Positions 1 to 6,649 of a stretch of 64,000 nt of DNA are shown here, in pieces (the stretch's first letter is position 1; every line of letters begins with the position of its first letter). Origin of the DNA: Pseudomonadota bacterium (GTDB lineage: Bacteria > Pseudomonadota > Gammaproteobacteria > Burkholderiales > Burkholderiaceae_C). A program made the position numbers and the translations under genes. The notes under the pieces were generated by a model. That model worked only from the letters and a program-made list of their open reading frames with translations, was not told the DNA's origin and made no database searches. The DNA is taken from assembly GCA_020161065.1 (NCBI GenBank), contig JAIUPH010000018.1, positions 1 to 64,000 on the forward strand, given 5' to 3'.

Positions 1-86
1 AGGAACTCGTCGCGCCGCGTCGGGCGGCGGAATCGCTCGAAGTTCTCGCCTTGGTCGGCGGCCATCGCAAGGGTTTGCTGCTTCAT
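1..86 (-). CDS. IS5-family transposase, N-terminal fragment cut by window edge
   Basis: Reading leftward from an ATG at 86, the frame stays open to the window edge (28 codons) and begins MKQQTLAMAADQ, followed by a basic FERFRRPTRRDEF stretch. This is the usual N-terminus of one group of IS5-family DDE transposases (family knowledge recalled, not searched). The catalytic domain lies outside the window, so whether the element is intact cannot be judged. It lies next to a broken IS110-family gene, so this end of the window is a pile-up of insertion sequences. Confidence 0.65.
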   Translation of the reverse strand, partial: MKQQTLAMAADQGENFERFRRPTRRDEF

Positions 87-268
87 CGGTTGATAACGTC
101 TAATTGACGCGAGCGGCTGACCTTTTGCAGCGTTGCCCTAACCTTCTACAGGGACTTCCCGCTGAGTCAACGGCGTTTCGGTCTTCTTCCTGTCGAGCGG
201 TATTCCTTTCTCTGGATCGATCGGGCGTGCGGCTCGAAGGCGTTACCGGCGACGGACAGGCTGCACAT
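87..268. other. Intergenic DNA between two insertion sequences, no gene
   Basis: No convincing coding frame. It should contain the end of the IS5-family element and the 3' flank of the IS110-family element. The stretch around 92-110 (TAACGTCTAATTGACGCG) resembles the 5' half of an integron attC site (RYYYAAC-like GTCTAAT), but the match is short and imperfect. Confidence 0.4.
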
Positions 269-1323
269 CTACAGCCCGGCTTCAGTAGGTGGCCCGGGAA
301 CATGATTGGGATCGAACGCCTTGCCGCGCGTGAGCACCGCCCACAGGATGCGCGCGTTCTTGTTGGCCAGCGCGACGACAGCCTTCTGCCAGCCCACGCG
401 CTCCTTGAGCTGCACCATCCACTGGTTTATGCGATCACTGCGTTGGCCGGCTCTCATCACCGCGGACTTGGCGCCCTGGATCAGCAGCGTGCGCAGGTAG
501 TCGTCGCCGCGTCTTTTGATGCGCCCGAGGCTGGCTTTGCCGCCGCTGGAGTCCTGGCTCGGCACCAGGCCCAGCCAGGCGCCGAACTGGCACGCATTGG
601 CGAACTGGCCGAAGTCTCCCACGCTGGCCACCAGCGCCGAGGCGGTGATGGGGCCGATGCCTTGCAGCGTGGCTGCCGCCTTGGCGCGCTCGTCGGATCG
701 CACATGACAGGCGATGCGCTCGTCGCACCAGGCCATCTGCAGATCGATGTCGATCCAGTGCAGGTGCGCGCGCTGCAGCGCCAAGCGCGCCACGCCGGAC
801 AACTCGTTGCCCGCGTCCTCGATCACCTCGGCCGGCACCGCGCGCAGCGCCTCGGGGCTCGGCCCGGCTACGCGCGAAGGATCAGACTGGGGGAGTTTCA
901 ACCGCCCGATCTGGGGAGTATTCAACCGGCGGTGACACCATCAGTTGATTCTGCTGCTCCACGCTCTTGGCCGGCACGAAGCGCTTGTGGGTGCGCTGGA
1001 TGGTCTCGCTGGATGGTCTCGCAGATGGCCGCGGCATCGGCTGCGTCGTTCTTGCCGGTCTTGCCCGACAGGCGATACGGTGCCACGAACTTCGGAGCCA
1101 CCAGCCGCACGGCGTGGCCAAAGGCGGAGAACTGCAGCGCCCAGTGGTGGGCGCCGGAGCAGGACGTCATGCCGTTGGTGCACGGCGGCAGTTCGGCCAC
1201 CAACGCGAGCCGCTTGTCGCGCGGCACGGCGGGCCGCTGCAGCGCCACCCGCCCGGCGGCGTCAACGCCGTGCACGGCGAACAGGTTCTTGGCGAGATCG
1301 ATGCCGACGAATACGATTGCCAT
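269..1323 (-). pseudogene. IS110-family transposase, broken by a tandem duplication and an internal replacement
   Basis: From an ATG at 1323 the protein begins MAIVFVGIDLAKN, the DEDD RuvC-like N-terminal motif of IS110 transposases, and runs through the conserved KTGKNDAADAAAICE block. The frame is then lost because 13 bp (GCTGGATGGTCTC) are present twice, at 995-1007 and 1008-1020; removing one copy restores ETIQRTHKRFVPAKSVEQQ. IS110 homology stops again near 935 and is replaced by about 50 bp carrying two GGTTGAA-type direct repeats. The C-terminal transposase_20 half (LQGIGPITASALVASVGDF, then SSGGKASLGRIKRRGD) continues from about 870 to the stop at 269. Two independent lesions make this a dead transposase. 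Confidence 0.85.
889..927. repeat. Two direct repeats inside the IS110 pseudogene, possible IS21-like end remnant
   Basis: GGGGGAGTTTCAACC (889-903) and GGGGAGTATTCAACC (913-927) are near-identical direct repeats spaced 24 bp apart, sitting exactly where IS110 homology is missing. Short repeated blocks of this kind are found at the ends of IS21-family elements, so this may be the scar of a second insertion that later deleted. The repeat is seen; the IS21 link is inference. Confidence 0.4.
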
Positions 1324-1435
1324 GGCCTTCCCCTTTCGAGCGACAGGATGAGATTCGCAACCCCACCGTGGCACTTGGTTGCCGAAGGCCGCCACACGTC
1401 GCGGCGCGTTCGGGATGGGGAAGTCCCTTTCATTC

Positions 1436-1449
1436 GTTAGGCGTCACAA
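1436..1449 (+). other. Integron attC-like core site just upstream of an orphan gene
   Basis: GTTAGGC at 1436-1442 fits the R' core consensus GTTRRRY of integron attC sites and is followed by GTCACAA and an ATG at 1450. Gene cassettes start this close after the crossover point; the recalled start of the aacA4 cassette (TTAGGCATCACAAAG) is strikingly similar. No matching complementary half is visible immediately upstream, perhaps because the IS110-family element interrupts the site. Confidence 0.4.
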
Positions 1450-1746
1450 ATGCACCCGGACATTGCGCGGCTCTCAACATTGGTAGAAGAAGCGTCCTCA
1501 ATACTGCACGCCCACGCGCATCCATCCTGGGCGACCTGGCTTGCCCAGGATGCCCGGCGCATCCGAGCACTTGATTTCTATGGAATCGAGCATCTTCTGT
1601 CCGCCTACGGCGGCATGGGAAGCCTCAATGACGTAGTGCTTTCAGCCTCTCAGCACGGCACGAACAAAGACATCAACGAGCGGTTCGATACTGTTCGCCA
1701 ACAGATCTACGAACTCGCCACAAAGCTGGCCCGCGAGGAGAGGTGA
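1450..1746 (+). CDS. Small DUF6966-like protein, probable gene-cassette cargo
   Basis: 98 aa, soluble, no signal peptide. The middle (residues about 28-63: WATWLAQDAR, then FYGIEHLLSAYGGMGSLNDVVL) matches my memory of the DUF6966 family, whose function is unknown and whose members often lie in mobile or cassette contexts. The ATG lies only 7 bp after an attC-like GTTAGGC and has no clear Shine-Dalgarno, both usual for cassette genes. GC is lower than in neighbouring genes, supporting transfer. The family name is from memory. Confidence 0.65.
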   Translation: MHPDIARLSTLVEEASSILHAHAHPSWATWLAQDARRIRALDFYGIEHLLSAYGGMGSLNDVVLSASQHGTNKDINERFDTVRQQIYELATKLAREER

Positions 1747-2103
1747 GTGAGCATCTATTTTCTACATGGCCTCGTGGGCACGCCAGTTGGGCTGAGTACG
1801 TCCACCATCAATAGCGTTCACGAGGGGGTGTGCACCCAATACCGTCAATTTGAACTATGAACCCCTCACTCGGATTGCCCTTCGACCAAAGCAGTCGCGG
1901 TCGCGTTCGCCCCGACGGACTTGGCGCCATCGGCGCTGCAGGCTGCGGCGTGCAATCGATCGGCACTCGGCGCGGCGCTCCCCATTGGAACGCGTGGCAG
2001 CGCGAGTTTCTGCGTTTGACCATGCGTGGCGATCGACGCTTGAGGGTTCAGCTTCTTGCAGCGCTGTTCGCTCATCGATCGCAATTCGTGCCAGGAGGTA
2101 CCC
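1747..2103. other. Intergenic stretch of 357 bp, no gene seen
   Basis: Open frames exist on both strands but none has a family resemblance, a good start signal or consistent codon use. The only clear signal is AGGAGG at 2093-2098, the ribosome binding site of the next gene. No complete attC fold was recognised. It may be decayed cassette or insertion-sequence debris. Confidence 0.4.
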
Positions 2104-2511
2104 GTGGCTGAGAACAAGACAAAAGCCTCTGCAACTGATCCGTCCGCCTACATTGCGGCAATTGCGGACGAGTCCAGGCGCAACGACTGTGCCGCCCTGA
2201 TGGCGCTCATGGCCAAGGCAACGAAGGCGCCGCCGGTGATGTGGGGGCCTGCCATCGTCGGCTTCGGCGTCCACCAGTACGAGCTTGCGGGCGGCAAGGT
2301 CGGCGAGATCTGCTCGGTCGGGTTCTCCTCGCGCAAGGGCGACATCTCCATCTACGGTGTCACCCGAGGCGAGCGGGCCGACGAACTGCTCGCCAAGCTG
2401 GGCAAGCACAAGTTGGGCAAGGGTTGTTTGTACGTCAGCCGCATGACGGACATCGATCCGAAGGTGCTGGAGAAGCTGGTGGTGCAGGCGTTCAAGAGCA
2501 AGCAGGCGTAG
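2104..2511 (+). CDS. DUF1801-like protein
   Basis: 135 aa from a GTG at 2104, chosen because AGGAGG lies 5 bp upstream; the ATG further upstream adds residues without family likeness. Residues 11-45 carry the DUF1801 start (PSAYIAAIADESRRNDCAAL, then LMAKAT), followed by PPVMWGPAIVGFG and a C-terminal part ending in a charged helix (KVLEKLVVQAFKSK). DUF1801 proteins share the YdhG-like fold and have no settled biochemical role. It lies 48 bp before the acetyltransferase gene, same strand, so they may be co-transcribed. Confidence 0.75.
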   Translation: MAENKTKASATDPSAYIAAIADESRRNDCAALMALMAKATKAPPVMWGPAIVGFGVHQYELAGGKVGEICSVGFSSRKGDISIYGVTRGERADELLAKLGKHKLGKGCLYVSRMTDIDPKVLEKLVVQAFKSKQA

Positions 2512-2559
2512 CAGCCACTCGCACTCGATCAGTCGGCACGCGCGACAGGCTCGTTCGGC

Positions 2560-3102
2560 ATGACCTCTCCCATCGTCACGCTCCGTCTGATGACCGAGCA
2601 CGATCTGAGCATGCTTCACCAGTGGCTGAATCGACCGCACATCGTCGAATGGTGGGGTGGAGAACGCCCGTCGCTGCAAGCGGTGCACGAGCACTATCTG
2701 CCACGGGTGCTGGCGCAGGAGAGCGTCGTCCCGTACATCGGGCTGCTTGACGGCATGCCCTTTGCCTACGCGCAGTCGTATGTGGCGCTCGGCTCCGGGG
2801 ACGGTTGGTGGCCGGATGAAACCGATCCGGGCGTGCGTGGTATCGACCAGTTCATCGCCCTTCCCGAACGACTCGGGCAGGGTCTCGGCACACAGCTTGT
2901 CCGAGCGCTTGTGAGCACGCTGTTCAGCAATCCCGAGGTCACGAAGGTTCAAACCGATCCGGCGCCACACAATCTCCGCGCGATTCGCTGTTACGAGAAC
3001 GCCGGGTTTCGCCAGGTCAAGCAAATCGTCACCCCCGATGGCCCCGCCATCTACATGCTGCATGACCGGCCTTCGTCACCGAGCGCCGCGAGTGCGGCCT
3101 GA
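2560..3102 (+). CDS. aac(6'): Aminoglycoside 6'-N-acetyltransferase, AAC(6')-Ib-like
   Basis: 180-aa GNAT protein that would transfer acetyl from acetyl-CoA to the 6'-amino group of aminoglycosides such as tobramycin, kanamycin and amikacin. Several blocks look near-identical to recalled AAC(6')-Ib: LRLMTEHDL (8-16), IVEWWGGE (28-35), YAQSYVALGSGDGWW (70-84), TDPGVRGIDQ (88-97), LRAIRCYE (139-146) and TPDGPAIYM (158-166). The acetyl-CoA loop is RLGQGLGT (104-111). Trp83 and Asp160 align with the two positions changed in the fluoroquinolone-acetylating -cr form (W102R, D179Y); both are ancestral here. It is clearly not identical to clinical aacA4. Its setting, 1.1 kb past a cassette-like boundary, suggests a mobile or ancestral version. 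Activity and spectrum are inferred. Confidence 0.85.
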   Translation: MTSPIVTLRLMTEHDLSMLHQWLNRPHIVEWWGGERPSLQAVHEHYLPRVLAQESVVPYIGLLDGMPFAYAQSYVALGSGDGWWPDETDPGVRGIDQFIALPERLGQGLGTQLVRALVSTLFSNPEVTKVQTDPAPHNLRAIRCYENAGFRQVKQIVTPDGPAIYMLHDRPSSPSAASAA

Positions 3103-3314
3103 ATGCCGAGCATGCGGCTTCGTACCGGCCACGAGCGGCCTGACGAGCAAGAAGGATCGCGCCTGGCGTCGAGCGACGCATCTGTACGCCGTGGGCTCGA
3201 CCATCACGCGAACGGGTGCCTGCCATTCACGGATCCAGCCGGTGCCCCGGTTCAAGCACGACCATGGGCTTGCTCAGCGTGATGCCGGCTGACCTGCGCC
3301 CCTCGCCGCCCGCG

Positions 3315-3719
3315 ATGCCGGATGAAGACTTCTTCCGCGCGCTCGAGGTCGAGCGCACGCGGGCGCTCGTTGCCCGAGACGTGGCAGCCATCCGGCGGCC
3401 GCATGCGCCGGACTACGAATTAATCAGTGTCCCCGGTCGCGTCATGAGCCTGGAGCGCTACCTCGCCCTGATGGCGCAGGACGTGTTCTATGCAAGCTGG
3501 GAACACGGCCCCATGCGAGTTCGAGTGTCTCCGGGCATGGCCGCGGTCCGGTACCAGGCCACGATCACCTTTCCATCGGGCAAGGTCGTCGAGTGCTGGC
3601 ACACGGACCTCTATGCCTTGCAGGCCGGCGCCTGGCGCGCGGTGTGGTCGCAAGGCACGCAGTTGCCGCAAGACCCGTCGCCCGCGGTTGCGGCACGGGG
3701 CGGGCCAGTTGCTTCGTAA
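3315..3719 (+). CDS. SnoaL/DUF4440-like NTF2-fold protein
   Basis: 134 aa from the ATG at 3315. Upstream in-frame ATGs at 3216 and 3264 would add a low-complexity leader without family likeness, so the later start is preferred. The pattern DFFRALEVERTRALVARDVAAI (quoted in part), then HAPDYELISVPGRV, then AAVRYQATITF and WRAVWSQGTQLP is that of NTF2-like DUF4440/SnoaL-2 proteins, cone-shaped folds that bind small molecules or act as enzymes or immunity proteins. No substrate can be deduced. It stands alone with about 100-200 bp gaps on both sides. Confidence 0.65.
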   Translation: MPDEDFFRALEVERTRALVARDVAAIRRPHAPDYELISVPGRVMSLERYLALMAQDVFYASWEHGPMRVRVSPGMAAVRYQATITFPSGKVVECWHTDLYALQAGAWRAVWSQGTQLPQDPSPAVAARGGPVAS

Positions 3720-3824
3720 GATGTCGACCGACCGGTGGCGGCACGGCAGGGCAAACTCGACCGCCGCTGCTTCGACCCGCATCGAGTTCGGCGAGCGAAG
3801 CGTCAACCTCAACCATCCAACTCC

Positions 3825-4190
3825 ATGGTCATGTGCAGCCACAAAATCATCGCGATCCTCCTGCTGCTCGCGGCGTCGGCGGCCCATTCGGCGGACAAGG
3901 GCTACATCGGCATCAGCATGGCCATCGATGGCGAGGGCGTCTTCTGGAACCCCACGCTCAAGTCGGTGAAGATCGCCAAGGTGGCACCCGCGTCACCGGC
4001 CGCCCTGGCCGGCATCGTCGAGGGCGATTTCATCGTGGAAGTCGAAGGCAAGCCGGTCGCGGGCGCGAAGGCCGGCGATTTGAAGCCCTACCTGGAGCGC
4101 AATGTCGGCGAGCAATTGAAGCTCGTCGTCAAAAGCGCCAACGGCGCGTCGCGGCCCGTATCGATAACGTTGGCGCCGAAGCCGGAGTAG
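3825..4190 (+). CDS. Secreted single-PDZ-domain protein
   Basis: 121 aa from the ATG at 3825 (an alternative ATG is at 3831). Residues about 5-20 form a hydrophobic signal (IIAILLLLAASAAHS) with a likely cleavage after AHSA. The rest is one PDZ domain: GYIGISM, then VAPASPAALAGIVEGDFIVEV, the carboxylate-binding and ligand-groove pattern. There is no protease domain, so it is likely a periplasmic peptide-binding adaptor. Function unknown. Upstream in-frame codons lack any signal-peptide character. Confidence 0.7.
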   Translation: MVMCSHKIIAILLLLAASAAHSADKGYIGISMAIDGEGVFWNPTLKSVKIAKVAPASPAALAGIVEGDFIVEVEGKPVAGAKAGDLKPYLERNVGEQLKLVVKSANGASRPVSITLAPKPE

Positions 4191-4238
4191 AAGAATGCGG
4201 GCCGCCGGTGCGGCGGTTTGGCATCGGAGATCCATTCC

Positions 4239-4628
4239 ATGCGGCGTATCGCGATGGCCGGCATCGGCATCTACAAGCGCTTCGTCTCGCCCCACAAGGG
4301 CTTCTGCTGCGCCTACCGCACGCACACCGGGCGGGCCAGTTGCTCGACGCTGGGCTCGCGTGCCATCCGGCGCTTCGGCCTCGTCAAAGGCACGGCCGTG
4401 CTGCAGGCGCGATTGGCGAGGTGCGGCGAAGTCCACCGCGCGCGACCGTCGCGGGTCGCCGGCCGCGGCGCCGGGCAGCGCGGCGACTGCGACTGCGGCG
4501 GCTGCGACTTCGGCGGCTGCGACCTCGGCGGCTTGAACAGTGACACGTGCGACTGCAGCGACTGCGGTGACTGCGGCGACTGGGGCTCGCAGTCGAACCG
4601 GAAGAAGGCAAAGAAGCGAAACTCGTGA
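4239..4628 (+). CDS. yidD: YidD-like protein with a Cys/Asp/Gly-rich tail
   Basis: 129 aa. Residues 1-60 match the YidD family (membrane protein insertion efficiency factor): amphipathic start IAMAGIGIYKRFVSP, then FCCAYRTHTGRASCSTLG and RRFGLVKG. Residues from about 80 onward are a cysteine-rich tail (GDCDCGGCDFGGCDLGG, then DTCDCSDCGDCGD) and end in a very basic patch (NRKKAKKR). Canonical yidD is about 80 aa and sits between rnpA and yidC; this copy is alone and longer, so it is a diverged paralogue. The tail could bind metal or form disulfides; that is speculation. Confidence 0.7.
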   Translation: MRRIAMAGIGIYKRFVSPHKGFCCAYRTHTGRASCSTLGSRAIRRFGLVKGTAVLQARLARCGEVHRARPSRVAGRGAGQRGDCDCGGCDFGGCDLGGLNSDTCDCSDCGDCGDWGSQSNRKKAKKRNS

Positions 4629-4701
4629 CGACCGGCCGGGCACCGTGGTTCCGCCACGCGCCCCAAACTCCACCGCCACCGACACCGCACCCGCCACCAC
4701 C

Positions 4702-4977
4702 ATGACCATCGAACTGTCCAAGTAAGCCCGCGCCCAGGCCATCGCGTCGATCGAGCGCTACTTCCGCGAGAACATGGACGAGCCGATCGGCAACATCGCC
4801 GCCGGCGGCCTGCTGGGCTTCTTCCTGGAGGAGATCGGCCCCACGGTCTACAACCGCGCCGTGGCCGACGTGCAGGAGCGGCTGCTGGCCCGCGTCTCGG
4901 AACTCGACTTCGAGGTGCAGGAAGAAGAGTTCGGCTACTGGCGCAAGTTCGACAAGCTGCGCAAGGGCAAGCCGTAG
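4702..4977 (+). pseudogene. DUF2164 gene with an in-frame stop at codon 8
   Basis: The frame starts ATG at 4702 and reads MTIELSK, then TAA at 4723-4725, then continues without a break as ARAQAIASIERYF and MDEPIGNIAAGGLLGFFLEEIGP to the stop at 4975-4977. That is the normal layout of DUF2164 proteins (about 85-90 aa), in which a Glu codon (GAA) is usual at the stop position, so one G-to-T change explains it. The only internal restart is ATG 4774, which removes the first 24 residues and has no ribosome binding site. Either a recent nonsense mutation or a sequencing error. Confidence 0.75.
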
Positions 4978-5040
4978 CGGGCCGCTTGCCACTCCGGCGG
5001 AGCAGCTCCTCGCACCGGGCCCCCTTACCGGACCCATGGA

Positions 5041-5060
5041 CGGCTAACTTAGGCGTTATC
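5041..5060. other. Collapsed attC-like sequence at the end of an orphan gene
   Basis: The plus strand reads GGCTAACTTAGGCGTTATC; the minus strand, running out of the HEAT-like gene, reads GATAACGCCTAAGTTAGCC. Both contain pieces of attC half sites (GCCTAA, GTTAGCC, TTAGGCGTTAT) without the usual palindromic arms between them. It could be a decayed cassette boundary. The motif is short and chance is possible. Confidence 0.3.
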
Positions 5061-5478
5061 GCCCCTTGGACTTGCCTTCGGATTCGCAGAATTCAAGCAG
5101 CCACGCCGCAGGGCCGCGCATTGGCTCTTCGAATGAACCAATGATCTGCACCAGCGAGAGCCGCGCTGCCGTCGGATGAAGAGCCGGGATCTCCAGCAGG
5201 GCGGCAGTAAAGCCGTCATTGTCATGGCCTTCATCGAAACCTCGCTGGTACGCGAGCAAGAGATCGACCAGGACTTTCGGACCCGCCAGCTCGGCCAGCG
5301 GCCATGCTGCTGCTTCACGGATGAAGAAGTCATCGATCTTGAGCAGTCCAAGCAGATTCGATACGTCAGCCATACCGGCTTCCGCTCGAAGTCGCTCTGC
5401 CGCTTTGACGCACGCATCGACATCCGGATCTGAGAGTCCAGAGACGGCGGCTGACCAAGTGGCGGCGTCCATCCGCAC
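5056..5478 (-). CDS. HEAT-repeat-like small protein, function unknown
   Basis: 140 aa, acidic and helical, no signal peptide. Two or three helix pairs resemble HEAT/armadillo repeats (VDACVKAAERLRAEAG, then FFIREAAAWPLAELAG, then AWLLEFCESEG). Such proteins are usually protein-binding scaffolds, and similar small ones occur as orphan cargo in genomic islands. GC is lower than in the adjacent AraC gene, consistent with transfer. It is oriented opposite to the other small genes of this region. Start could be Met1 or Met3. Confidence 0.6.
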   Translation of the reverse strand: MRMDAATWSAAVSGLSDPDVDACVKAAERLRAEAGMADVSNLLGLLKIDDFFIREAAAWPLAELAGPKVLVDLLLAYQRGFDEGHDNDGFTAALLEIPALHPTAARLSLVQIIGSFEEPMRGPAAWLLEFCESEGKSKGR

Positions 5479-5481
5479 CGG

Positions 5482-6453
5482 CTACGCCGCCGCCCCGCCC
5501 TGCCGCCGGTAGTCGCTGGGCGGCAGCCCCAGGTGGGCGCGGAACACGCGGCTGAAGTGCGCCATGTTCTGGAAGCCGAACGACAGCGCGATGTCGGTGA
5601 TCGAGCGGTGCGCCTGCGCGCGGTCGTCGAAAGCGTGGCGGCAGGCCGCCAGGCGGCGGCGCAGGATGTAGCCGGCCACGCCGTCGGGCTCTTCGCTGAA
5701 GGCGTTGTAGAGCTGGCGGCGGCTGCAGTTCAGCGCCAGCGCGATGGCGTCGACCGACAGCGCCGGGTCGGCGAGGTGCTGGCCCACGTGCTGCTTGATG
5801 CGCTCGCGCAGGCTCTCGCGCTGCGTCACCGCGGTGCCGATGCCGGCCAGGTCCAGCATCGACAGGTGCACGAACTGCGTCACCGCGTCGCCCACGCCGC
5901 GCGCGGCGGCTTCGCTCATGCCGGGCAGCTCGCGGTAGGCGCTGCGCATGGTCTCCAGCGCCAGGCGGGCCACGCCGCCGCTGCCGCCCAGCCGGCGCGC
6001 CATCAGCGGGCCCAGCGCCGCGCCGCCGAGGCCGCGCTCGGCGAGCTGCTGCTTGGGGATCATCACGATCAGGTGCTCCACGCGCACGGGGTTGGCGACC
6101 GCGTAAGCGTCGGTGGTGTCGTAGATGCTCCATTGGTCGGGCGTGACCCAGGCCTCGCGGCCCTGCTGCTCGACGCCGGCGCAGCCGACGAAGGGCGCGA
6201 CGATCTTCAGGTAGCCGACGCCCGATTGCCGCACCTGCGAGGCCGAGCGCAGCACGCGGTGGCGGTTGGCCTCCAGCCGCGTCAGCACCACGTCGCCGGC
6301 GTGCACGGTGCTCATGCGGCCGTCGAAGCCGGCGTCGCCATAGCAGTCGTTCTTCAGGCCATGGAACAGGCGGTCGATCCAGTCGCCCCAGAAGCCGGCG
6401 CGCTCGCGCGGGGCCACGCTGTCGGTGTTCATCGCGGTGGCGGTGGGTCTCAT
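5482..6453 (-). CDS. AraC-family transcriptional activator, FeaR-like
   Basis: About 323 aa from the ATG at 6453 (Met8 at 6432 is equally possible). The N-terminal two thirds resemble the AraC-binding-like domain of FeaR/NitR-type activators (GDVVLTRLEANRHRVLRSA, then WVTPDQWSIYDTTDAYAV). The C-terminal 100 residues hold two helix-turn-helix motifs (LSVDAIALALNCSRRQLYNAF and ITDIALSFGFQNMAHFSRVFR). FeaR-type proteins activate catabolic aldehyde dehydrogenase genes. It is divergent from a Liv ABC / aldehyde dehydrogenase / TRAP cluster, so it very likely controls that cluster in response to its aromatic or amine-derived substrate. Confidence 0.85.
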   Translation of the reverse strand: MRPTATAMNTDSVAPRERAGFWGDWIDRLFHGLKNDCYGDAGFDGRMSTVHAGDVVLTRLEANRHRVLRSASQVRQSGVGYLKIVAPFVGCAGVEQQGREAWVTPDQWSIYDTTDAYAVANPVRVEHLIVMIPKQQLAERGLGGAALGPLMARRLGGSGGVARLALETMRSAYRELPGMSEAAARGVGDAVTQFVHLSMLDLAGIGTAVTQRESLRERIKQHVGQHLADPALSVDAIALALNCSRRQLYNAFSEEPDGVAGYILRRRLAACRHAFDDRAQAHRSITDIALSFGFQNMAHFSRVFRAHLGLPPSDYRRQGGAAA

Positions 6454-6649
6454 GGCGCGCGCAGCGTAGCCGTTGCCGCGCCGCGGCTCAAGCCCATGCG
6501 GCGCCCAAGGCCGCCCCGCCCGGGAAACCCCCGAGCCGCCGTGCACGGCCGGACAAGCGCCGTGCATGGGCAGCAAAGCGGCCGCGCGGCGGCGCCCGAA
6601 GAATGCGGCCGCCGCTGACATCCAAGAACCCATTGCCGGAGACCACGCC
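6454..6649. promoter_or_regulatory. Divergent promoter region between the AraC regulator and the ABC/ALDH/TRAP cluster
   Basis: 196 bp of GC-rich intergenic DNA separates the two start codons. It must carry both promoters and the activator sites, but no convincing -35/-10 pair or clear tandem AraC half-sites were recognised by eye. The segment 6480-6600 is low-complexity GC-rich sequence. Confidence 0.5.

Noticed and set aside
2560-3102. Fluoroquinolone-acetylating -cr variant
   Set aside because: Trp and Asp are present at the two diagnostic positions, so the -cr changes are absent.
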